A program made the position numbers and the translations under genes. DNA of 14,170 bases from DASXPG01 sp035559335 (GTDB lineage Bacteria > Gemmatimonadota > Gemmatimonadetes > Gemmatimonadales > JACORV01): the NCBI GenBank assembly GCA_035559335.1, contig DATMBH010000322.1, positions 1 through 14,170 of the forward strand, given 5' to 3'. Position 1 is the stretch's first letter, and every line of letters begins with the position of its first letter. Below are positions 1 through 5,612 of the stretch, piece by piece. The notes beneath the pieces were generated by a model. The model did no database searches and was not told the DNA's origin. It worked only from the letters and a program-made list of their open reading frames with translations.

Positions 1-317
1 CGATGCACCTGAGCGAGCCCGACACGCCCCGCCGCGACGTGATTGTGACCAGCACAATGGTTCCCAAGGCGCTGGCGGCGGCGGTGCTGGCGGGTCTGCC
101 GGCACAGGCCGGGCTGCCGGGTGGCGAGGCCATCCGGGACACGGCTTTCACCGTGGTGTTCTTCTCTATCCTGCTGACGGCGGTGCTAGTGTGGGCCTCG
201 GAGCGGCCGCCGTTGCGGGCGTTCTATGCGACCGCGTTTCGCCGCTTTGCCGCGGGAGCGGAGGCACTCCCGCGGCAAAGCGCGGACCAGGTGGGAAACG
301 CGGCAGCTACCGCCTGA
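1..317 (+). CDS. Cation:proton antiporter, CPA1/NhaP type, C-terminal fragment
   Basis: This is the tail of an integral-membrane Na+(K+)/H+ antiporter; the gene enters from the left edge, so only about 104 C-terminal residues are visible. The frame is open to base 1, and the ATG at base 3 is probably internal. The segment around residues 19-38, reading MVPKALAAAVLAGLP, matches the glycine/alanine-rich late helix of NhaP-like antiporters. A second hydrophobic helix (about residues 45-66, ending TAVLVWASE) is the last transmembrane span. A basic, alanine-rich cytoplasmic tail of about 38 residues follows, and part of it is encoded by a 16-base perfect hairpin. The stop codon at 315-317 overlaps the stop of the convergent M16 gene by 11 bases. 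The family call rests on these two helices only, so the ion specificity cannot be told. Confidence 0.72.
   Translation, partial: MHLSEPDTPRRDVIVTSTMVPKALAAAVLAGLPAQAGLPGGEAIRDTAFTVVFFSILLTAVLVWASERPPLRAFYATAFRRFAAGAEALPRQSADQVGNAAATA
243..282. terminator. 16-base perfect inverted repeat, possible bidirectional terminator inside antiporter 3' end
   Basis: Bases 243-258 and 267-282 are exact reverse complements, separated by the 8-base loop 259-266. The stem is very GC-rich and includes TTTGCCGCGGGAG. It lies about 33 bases before the antiporter stop, at the meeting point of two convergent genes, where a shared terminator is expected. No T-tract follows in either direction, so it is not a canonical intrinsic terminator. 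It could be a Rho-linked barrier, an mRNA-stabilising hairpin or a REP-like element. The hairpin itself is certain; its function is inferred. Confidence 0.5.
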
Positions 318-1755
318 TGTCCTCCAGCCGCATCTGGGTCACGGGCCCCAGCTCGGAGAGCGGCGCGTCGAACCGCGCCGGATTGCCCACCACCACCGTG
401 ACCAGGCGGTCGGGGCGCAGGTAGCGTTCCACCACGCGCCGCACGGCTTCGGGCGTGACGGCCTGGATCCCTTGAAGGTACAGGTCGAACCAGTTAGGCG
501 GCAGCCCGTCCACCAGGAACCCGATCTGCGCTCCCACGATCTGGTCCGGGCTCTCGTACCTGAACACGAAGGAATTCACCTCGTTGTCCTGGGCGAGCCT
601 GACATCCTCCTGGGTCACCGGGTCGGCCGCCATCGAGGCGATGACACTCCTCATGAGCCGGATGGCCGCGACGGTCTTCTCGACCCTGGTCTGGGCGCCG
701 GCGAAGAACACGCCCTCACGTCGGGTCTCGGCTCCCCAGTTGGAGAAGGCGCTGTAGGCGAAGCCCGAATCGCTGCGCACCCGCTGCAGCAGCCGTGAGT
801 TGAAGCCGCCGCCCCCTCCAAGCAGGAAGTCGGCCACCTGGGCCGCGAAGTAGTCGGGGTGGTTGGAGACCCTCAAGCCGCCCGCGTGCCCCATTCGGAT
901 GTTGGTTTGGTTGATGTCGCGCTCGATCAGCACGATTCGCGGCCCTTCGGCGAAGCGCACCGGCGGTACCTCGCGGTTGCCGGGCGGGCAACGGCCCCAG
1001 CCGCGGAAGGCTGCCTCGAGGCGGGCCAGGATGTCCCGCTCGGAGAAATCTCCGGTCACGCCGATGATGAGCCGGTCGGGGCAGTACAGCGCGGCCTGGA
1101 CGCGGCGGAACTGCTCTGGGGTGAACCGGGCTGCCTCTTCCGGCGTCGCGAGCGACCGAGCGAGAGGGTGGTCACCCAGCAGCACTTCATTGAAGGCGCG
1201 ATTCAGGATCGAGCCCGGCTGGTCGTTTCGGCGGCGCCACTGTTCTTCGGTCTGGGCCACCCGCTCGCGAATGCGCGAGCTGTCGTTGCGTGGGTTGCGC
1301 ATCATGTCGAACAGCAGCGAGATCATCCGGTCGGTGTAGCGCGCCAGGCCGAAGGCGCTGGCGCCCGACTGCTCCTGTCCTGTGAAGAATCCGATTTGCA
1401 GGGCGTAGAAATCGATCAGCTTGTCCACCGAGTCCGGCGTGAGCGTGGTGGTGCCGCCGGTGCGGAGCATCGCGTCCGCGTTCCAGCCCGCCGCCCACAG
1501 CGAGTCCGGCAGGTTGGCGACGCCGTGACGACCGACGATGTTGATGCTCACTACCGGCAGCGAGTGGTCCTCCAGCATGAAGACCTGTACGCCGTTGGAC
1601 AGCCGCGCCTGGCGTGGCGTGGGCGGTGTGAAGCGCAGGGCCTGGAAGCCGCGCTCCATGGCCTCGACCCTGGCGCGGGTGTCCTGGGCGGCGACCTGCG
1701 AGGGCAGCTTCGCGGAAGCGAGCGCGAGCAGGCACGCGAGCAGTGGTGCGCGCAT
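307..1755 (-). CDS. M16 peptidase family protein, non-catalytic partner subunit
   Basis: A secreted insulinase-family protein of 482 residues. It begins with a clear signal peptide (LLACLLALASA, cleavage probably near residue 24), so it should act in the periplasm. The HxxEH zinc motif is absent: the equivalent stretch, near W91-N92-A93-D94, has no metal ligands. The C-terminal half does carry the M16 substrate-binding R/Y pair, R327 and Y334, spaced seven apart as in insulysin. Known bacterial M16B enzymes pair a zinc-bearing subunit with such a partner, so I infer a heterodimer with the product of the upstream gene. The start is chosen at 1755 for three reasons: its ATG shares one base with the upstream TGA, GGGAGG lies nine bases before it (1765-1770), and the signal peptide begins there. 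Longer open reading to 1935 only repeats the neighbour's coding DNA. Confidence 0.88.
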   Translation of the reverse strand: MRAPLLACLLALASAKLPSQVAAQDTRARVEAMERGFQALRFTPPTPRQARLSNGVQVFMLEDHSLPVVSINIVGRHGVANLPDSLWAAGWNADAMLRTGGTTTLTPDSVDKLIDFYALQIGFFTGQEQSGASAFGLARYTDRMISLLFDMMRNPRNDSSRIRERVAQTEEQWRRRNDQPGSILNRAFNEVLLGDHPLARSLATPEEAARFTPEQFRRVQAALYCPDRLIIGVTGDFSERDILARLEAAFRGWGRCPPGNREVPPVRFAEGPRIVLIERDINQTNIRMGHAGGLRVSNHPDYFAAQVADFLLGGGGGFNSRLLQRVRSDSGFAYSAFSNWGAETRREGVFFAGAQTRVEKTVAAIRLMRSVIASMAADPVTQEDVRLAQDNEVNSFVFRYESPDQIVGAQIGFLVDGLPPNWFDLYLQGIQAVTPEAVRRVVERYLRPDRLVTVVVGNPARFDAPLSELGPVTQMRLEDIRR

Positions 1756-3281
1756 CAGTTGGATCCTCCCGGGGCACGGGGCGTCTGGCGCGGCGCAGTT
1801 GCGGCGGGCCGCACCAGAGTGGCAACGGTTCGATTGCTGGGACTGAAGTAAGCGCGGGCTACACGCTGCACGTCCTCGGGAGTGACCCGCATCAGGGCCG
1901 CCTGGTCGCGGAACGTGGTGCGCCAGTCGCCCCACAGCGCCTCACTGCTGGAAAGCTGGAACGCCAGTCCGAATGCGCTCTGGAGCCGAGCCACCGAAGA
2001 GGCCTCGACTTGGTTGCGCACCCGCTGCATCTCCTCCTCGCTTGGGGGTTCCTGCTGCAGCCGCTGGATCTCGGCGTAGATCGAGTCCTCGATTTGGCGG
2101 GTGGTGTTGGGCGCGATGGGCACTGCGGACAGAATGAACAGCCGGGGGTACAGCGACCCCGGGGCGGTGCCGGCCCCAACGTTGGCCGCGATCCGGCCGC
2201 GCACGACCAGGCTGCGCTGCAGGCGGCTGGTGCGACCGCCGGAGAGGAGGCTGGCCATGAACTGCAACGCGGGCGTGTCGGGATGGCGGGCGTCCGGAAT
2301 GTGGTAGCCGATAAGCACCTGCGGGTTCGCGTTGTACTCGACCTCGATGCGACGCTCGCCGCGCTGCGGCGGCTCCTGGGTGACCACGGGCCGGTGCGGT
2401 TCTCCGGCGGGAATGTCGGAGAAATAGCGGTCGGCCCAGCGGCGCATCTGCTCCACGTCGATGTCGCCGACGATAGCGACAACGCAGTTGTTAGGCCCGT
2501 AGAAGCGGCGGAAGTACTCCAGGGCGGCGCCGCGCGAGACAGTTTGGATTTCGCTCGCGATCCCGACTACCGGTCTGCCGTAGGGGTGGGCGCGGAAGGC
2601 GGCCTGGAGGAACTCCTCCCGCAGCAGCCCGCCGGGGTTGGTCTCGACCCGCAGCCGGCGCTCTTCCATTACCACGTCGCGCTCCGAGTAGAACTCGCGC
2701 AGGACCGGGTTGCGCATCCGGTCGGACTCGAGCAGGAACCATAACTCGGCGCGGTTGGCGGGGAGCGAGAAGAAGTAGTTGGTCACGTCGTTAGACGTCG
2801 AGGCGTTGAGTCCCACGGCCCCGTTACGGGTCAGAATGCGGTCCAGTTCATTGCTCACGGCGAACCGTCGCGCCGAATCCTCTAGCTGGCGCAGCCGGTC
2901 GCGCAGCCGCCGCAGCAAGGCCGTGTCGGCGGCGTAGCCCTTGCGGAACTCCTGGGTGAGCGAGTCGGCCACGGCGTCGATGCGAGGAAACATCTCGCGC
3001 TCGGCGGCCAGGTCCCGCGTGCCGATGCTGTGAGTGCCCTTGAACAACATGTGCTCGAACAGGTGCGCGGTCCCTGAGATGCCGGTCCATTCGTCCACTC
3101 CGCCGGCACGGAAATGGGTGACGAACGAGACGATGGGGGCGCCCGGCCTGCGCAGGAACAGGAAAGTCATGCCGTTGGGCAGCACGTGCCTGACGACGGG
3201 CAGGCGCTCGCCGGGGGTTTCCTGGGCCGCAAGCGGGGCGGCGCAGATCGCCGCCAGAAAAGCGAGTAACCGGTGTCTCAT
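1755..3281 (-). CDS. M16 zinc metallopeptidase, catalytic subunit
   Basis: A periplasmic insulinase/processing-peptidase homologue of 508 residues with a signal peptide (residues 1-20, ending APLAAQ). The inverted zinc motif HLFEH is at H73, E76 and H77, inside GTAHLFEHMLFKGT. The third metal-ligand glutamate probably lies in the ERDVVMEERR stretch near residues 200-209. The gap between the two is long because of a charged, helical insertion at about residues 90-150, a feature I know from one bacterial M16 subfamily. The C-terminal domain lacks the R/Y substrate pair: R361 is followed by V368 where Tyr is expected. The downstream gene supplies that pair, so the two probably form one enzyme. 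AGGAGG (3287-3292) lies five bases before the ATG. The substrate is unknown; secreted or periplasmic peptides are the likely targets. Confidence 0.93.
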   Translation of the reverse strand: MRHRLLAFLAAICAAPLAAQETPGERLPVVRHVLPNGMTFLFLRRPGAPIVSFVTHFRAGGVDEWTGISGTAHLFEHMLFKGTHSIGTRDLAAEREMFPRIDAVADSLTQEFRKGYAADTALLRRLRDRLRQLEDSARRFAVSNELDRILTRNGAVGLNASTSNDVTNYFFSLPANRAELWFLLESDRMRNPVLREFYSERDVVMEERRLRVETNPGGLLREEFLQAAFRAHPYGRPVVGIASEIQTVSRGAALEYFRRFYGPNNCVVAIVGDIDVEQMRRWADRYFSDIPAGEPHRPVVTQEPPQRGERRIEVEYNANPQVLIGYHIPDARHPDTPALQFMASLLSGGRTSRLQRSLVVRGRIAANVGAGTAPGSLYPRLFILSAVPIAPNTTRQIEDSIYAEIQRLQQEPPSEEEMQRVRNQVEASSVARLQSAFGLAFQLSSSEALWGDWRTTFRDQAALMRVTPEDVQRVARAYFSPSNRTVATLVRPAATAPRQTPRAPGGSN

Positions 3282-3286
3282 GAAGT

Positions 3287-3292
3287 CCTCCT
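3287..3292 (-). promoter_or_regulatory. Strong ribosome binding site of the M16 operon
   Basis: On the minus strand this reads AGGAGG, five bases before the ATG at 3281. It is the best Shine-Dalgarno match in the window and fixes the start of the catalytic M16 gene. Confidence 0.8.
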
Positions 3293-3300
3293 GGACGCAG

Positions 3301-3330
3301 AGAGTACCCTAAGGAAGCCGGTAGGGGCAA
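3301..3330 (-). promoter_or_regulatory. Putative sigma-70 promoter of the M16 operon
   Basis: Minus strand: TTGCCC (3330-3325), an 18-base spacer, then TACTCT (3306-3301). The -10 hexamer fits TAnnnT. Transcription would start near 3294, leaving a very short leader that begins about at the ribosome binding site. The element aligns without gaps with the one upstream of the PLP enzyme gene (9164-9193), sharing 20 of 30 bases, including an ACCGGC block in the spacer and GGGTAC over the -10. That match is the main support. The transcription start itself is not shown by the sequence. Confidence 0.45.
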
Positions 3331-3418
3331 GGCGCCGAACTGAGCGGCGTTGTACGGGCGCCGGATTGCAGGAACCTCGCGCCTTGGCACTTCCACCCAC
3401 TGTGGCGCCGGTGGCGCC
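3331..3418. repeat. Cluster of four GGCGCC palindromes between the UvrC-like and M16 genes
   Basis: GGCGCC occurs at 3331, 3357, 3404 and 3413 within an otherwise gene-free stretch (3282-3423). The last two are three bases apart and can fold into a short stem. Elsewhere in the window the hexamer is scattered at roughly one per kilobase, so this is a local cluster. It may mark the end of the UvrC-like transcript or a protein-binding site. No T-tract is present, so a terminator is not shown. Confidence 0.3.
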
Positions 3419-3423
3419 TGTGA

Positions 3424-4638
3424 CTACTGGAGTCTTGCGCCCTGAACGTGAGTCCAGCGCTCGTAAGGTGAGGTGTCCTCGTAGGCCTCGGGGTGAGTCC
3501 TGAACCAGTGCATCAGAAGCAGCAACTGGCTCATCTCCCGGCCGGTGCGCGCGGCGGGGGCCGGCTCCGGGTCGGCGGTGCAGTCGCGCACCACCCGGGC
3601 GAACGCTTCCCGCTCCAGCGGCGAGCGAGGCAGCGGGGCCGTGGCCCTGATGGTTCCGCGCCGAATGAGGTAGACTCGGTCGTCGCCTTCGCCCGACTCG
3701 TCCCTGACGGAATACACGAAGCTCAGAGCCTCCACGGCCGCCCGCAGCCGCGCCACGGCTCCGAACAGCCAGACTAGCTCGTCGAGTCTTCCGCGCCAGG
3801 CCGCCGCGCGCTCGAACTGCCGCGCCGCGGCGGCATGCTGCATCCGGTCCAGCACGACGCCCAAGGGGTGGGTGGCGCGGCCCTCGAGGAAGTCCGCCGC
3901 TGCCCGCACCGCGACGCCGTAGCGCGAGGCCGTTACCCGGGCGGCGCACGGTGCCAGGCAAGTACCCAGTTCGTGGCGGATGCATAACGGCGAGAGCTGC
4001 TGGTCGAAAAGCGACTGCTGGTCCTCGAACACCATCGGTGTCCGGTCGGCACAGTCGCGCAGTCCCAACAGGTCAGCTAGCGTGCGAACGCCGCGCAGGG
4101 CCTGGGCGCGGCCGCGAAACGGACCGTAATAGCGGGCGGTCACCTCGCGGGCGCTTTCGGTCACCACCAATCGCGGCGCCTTGCCGGCGGTGACCTTCAC
4201 GAACGCCAGCGAAGCGCGATAGCGGTTCCCATGGACGTTGTAAAGCGGCTTGACCTCCTGAATCAGCCGCAGCTCCTCCAAGAGCGCCGCGAACTCAGAG
4301 GGCAGATAGCGCCAGCGCAGGTCGGCGGCGCAGCGGATGAGCCGGGCGCTCTTAGATTCGGGCCACGGAGCGGTGAAGTACGACAGCAAGCGCTGCCGCA
4401 GATCGCGCGATTTGCCCACGTAGATCACGGACCCGGTAGGGTCCAGCAACTCGTAGATCCCGGGTCGCTTCGCAGCCGATGCCTTCACCCTCCGGTGCAG
4501 CGCGGCGAGAGTGCGCGGCCCGGGCTGGGATTCGTGGAGCGCAAGCGCGGCGGTCACAGAGCGAAAGTAAGGCAGGAAGATGGGAGCGGGGAACAGGGAA
4601 GCGGCCTTCCCCGCTTCCCTCTTGCTTACCTTTGACAC
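3424..4638 (-). CDS. UvrC-like / Cho-like GIY-YIG nuclease lacking the C-terminal endonuclease half
   Basis: A 404-residue relative of the N-terminal half of excinuclease subunit UvrC, which makes the 3' incision in nucleotide excision repair. The GIY-YIG domain spans about residues 57-140: G60-I61-Y62, then IYVGKS at 72-77, with R83 and E121 as likely catalytic residues. Four cysteines (C196, C219, C227, C231, in LRDC and LCIRHELGTCLAPC) match the UvrC cysteine cluster thought to hold an Fe-S centre. A UVR-like helix pair follows at about 260-290. There are no helix-hairpin-helix and no RNase H-like domains. Residues 300-404 recall the tail of DnaQ-UvrC fusion proteins, but no exonuclease domain is present. 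The GTG start at 4638 overlaps mutM by 13 bases. Residues 7-23 are encoded by repeat DNA, so GTG at 4557 is a plausible true start. Neither has a good ribosome site. Confidence 0.82.
   Translation of the reverse strand: MSKVSKREAGKAASLFPAPIFLPYFRSVTAALALHESQPGPRTLAALHRRVKASAAKRPGIYELLDPTGSVIYVGKSRDLRQRLLSYFTAPWPESKSARLIRCAADLRWRYLPSEFAALLEELRLIQEVKPLYNVHGNRYRASLAFVKVTAGKAPRLVVTESAREVTARYYGPFRGRAQALRGVRTLADLLGLRDCADRTPMVFEDQQSLFDQQLSPLCIRHELGTCLAPCAARVTASRYGVAVRAAADFLEGRATHPLGVVLDRMQHAAAARQFERAAAWRGRLDELVWLFGAVARLRAAVEALSFVYSVRDESGEGDDRVYLIRRGTIRATAPLPRSPLEREAFARVVRDCTADPEPAPAARTGREMSQLLLLMHWFRTHPEAYEDTSPYERWTHVQGARLQ
4582..4619. repeat. Heptad repeat / inverted repeat at the mutM - UvrC-like junction
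   Basis: On the + strand three seven-base units run in series: GGGAGCG, GGGAACA, GGGAAGC (4582-4602). A complementary half follows, so 4596-4604 pairs exactly with 4611-4619 (nine bases, six-base loop). An alternative fold pairs 4585-4593 with 4607-4615. The element lies inside the annotated N terminus of the UvrC-like gene. GGGAACA recurs, on the minus strand, in the array at the purD end (5592-5598), pointing to one repeat family. Confidence 0.6.
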
Positions 4639-5444
4639 CCCGCGCAGAAATAGGTGGCTCGGCCGTCAATGGCGTGAGTCAGCGCGATTCGCTTGCCGCC
4701 GCGACAGCGCAGGCACGGCTCGCCCACGCGCTCGTAGACCGCCAGGTTCCCCTGGAAACTTCCGGCCTCGCCGGTTCCGGTGCGGAAGTCGCGGATGGTG
4801 GTGCCACGCCCTGCGATGGAGCGCTTCAGCACGTCAACGATGGCTGCGTGCAGGCGTTCGGCTTCTTCGCGCCGCAGCGACCGGGCCGGCCGCGAGGGAT
4901 CCAGGCCCGCCATCCACAGCGCCTCATTGGCGTAGATGTTGCCGACGCCGGCCACGCGCTTTTGGTCCATGATGGCCTTCTTCACCGCAACGGCCCCGCG
5001 CGAGAGAATCCGGGCGAACACGTCCGCGGTGAACCCGGGTTCCAGCGGCTCGGGCCCGATCGCCGCGTCATAGCGGAGCCACTGCCGCGCCGTCAGCAGG
5101 AACACCGCGCCCAACCGGCGGACATCGCGATAGCGGATGCGCACGCCGGTGTCGAGGAGCAGCTCGATCACGTCATAGGGGTCGCTCTCCCCTCCAACCA
5201 GCAGGGCTCCGGTCATCCTGGGCTGAATCACCACGCGCCGCCCATCGTCGAGATCGAGGACCAAATGCTTGGCACGCCGCCACACCCGCACGCAGCGCCG
5301 GCCCCTCACGCCGCGCTCGAAGGCGCGGTGAGTCACACTTCGCAAGATGTCGGGCTTGATTACGCGCACCCGGCGGATCGTCGCGCCCTCGAGATGAGGA
5401 CGCACGTCGCGGGCGATGGTCTCGACTTCGGGCAGCTCTGGCAC
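4626..5444 (-). CDS. mutM: Formamidopyrimidine-DNA glycosylase (Fpg/MutM)
   Basis: A base-excision repair enzyme of 272 residues that removes 8-oxoguanine and formamidopyrimidines and cleaves the abasic site. The N terminus MPELPEVETI gives the catalytic proline P2 and glutamate E3 after Met removal. K59, in RRAKHLVLDL, is the conserved lysine, and RMTGALL follows at about 76-82. The helix-two-turn-helix region includes the KRVAGVGNIYANEALW motif. The C-terminal zinc finger is present (C244, C247, C267, C270), but its loop has 19 residues between the cysteine pairs instead of the usual 16. Start is GTG at 5444; the MPELPE sequence fixes it, although no good Shine-Dalgarno precedes it. Heptad-repeat DNA lies on both sides of the gene. 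The next gene downstream is another DNA repair protein. Confidence 0.97.
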   Translation of the reverse strand: MPELPEVETIARDVRPHLEGATIRRVRVIKPDILRSVTHRAFERGVRGRRCVRVWRRAKHLVLDLDDGRRVVIQPRMTGALLVGGESDPYDVIELLLDTGVRIRYRDVRRLGAVFLLTARQWLRYDAAIGPEPLEPGFTADVFARILSRGAVAVKKAIMDQKRVAGVGNIYANEALWMAGLDPSRPARSLRREEAERLHAAIVDVLKRSIAGRGTTIRDFRTGTGEAGSFQGNLAVYERVGEPCLRCRGGKRIALTHAIDGRATYFCAGCQR

Positions 5445-5451
5445 GGGCTAG

Positions 5452-5612
5452 GGGGACAGGGACCAGCGGTCAGTGGTCAGGTGTCAGTAATAGGGGATAT
5501 GCAGGCGTCAGGGGCCTGGGACGGTGCCCGCGGTCGAAGGTCGGGGGTCCGGAGCCATTAGCGGTCCCCTGATTCCTGACCGCTGGTCCGTTGTTCCCGG
5601 TCCCCGATCCCC
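5452..5612. repeat. Two inverted arrays of degenerate seven-base repeats between purD and mutM
   Basis: Near mutM, 5452-5486 divides into five contiguous heptads: GGGGACA, GGGACCA, GCGGTCA, GTGGTCA and GGTGTCA, in order. Near purD, 5571-5612 divides into six heptads in the opposite orientation, including GATTCCT, GACCGCT, GGTCCGT and GGTCCCC. The two arrays share a perfect 14-base inverted repeat (5460-5473 with 5576-5589). The middle, 5487-5570, holds looser copies, such as GGCGTCA at 5504-5510, and is GC-rich. The right array is translated as the purD tail. The pattern resembles the short tandemly repeated sequences of cyanobacteria and other phyla; its function is unknown. Confidence 0.7.

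Noticed and set aside
859..2744. Long + strand open frames opposite the M16 genes
   Set aside because: They are shadows of the two M16 coding regions, with no family motif and no ribosome site.
3404..3418. Intrinsic terminator after the UvrC-like gene
   Set aside because: Only a six-base stem with a three-base loop and no T-tract on the minus strand.
4479..5561. 360-codon + strand open frame opposite mutM
   Set aside because: It is antisense to a clear mutM, its sequence is low-complexity, and it crosses the heptad repeats.
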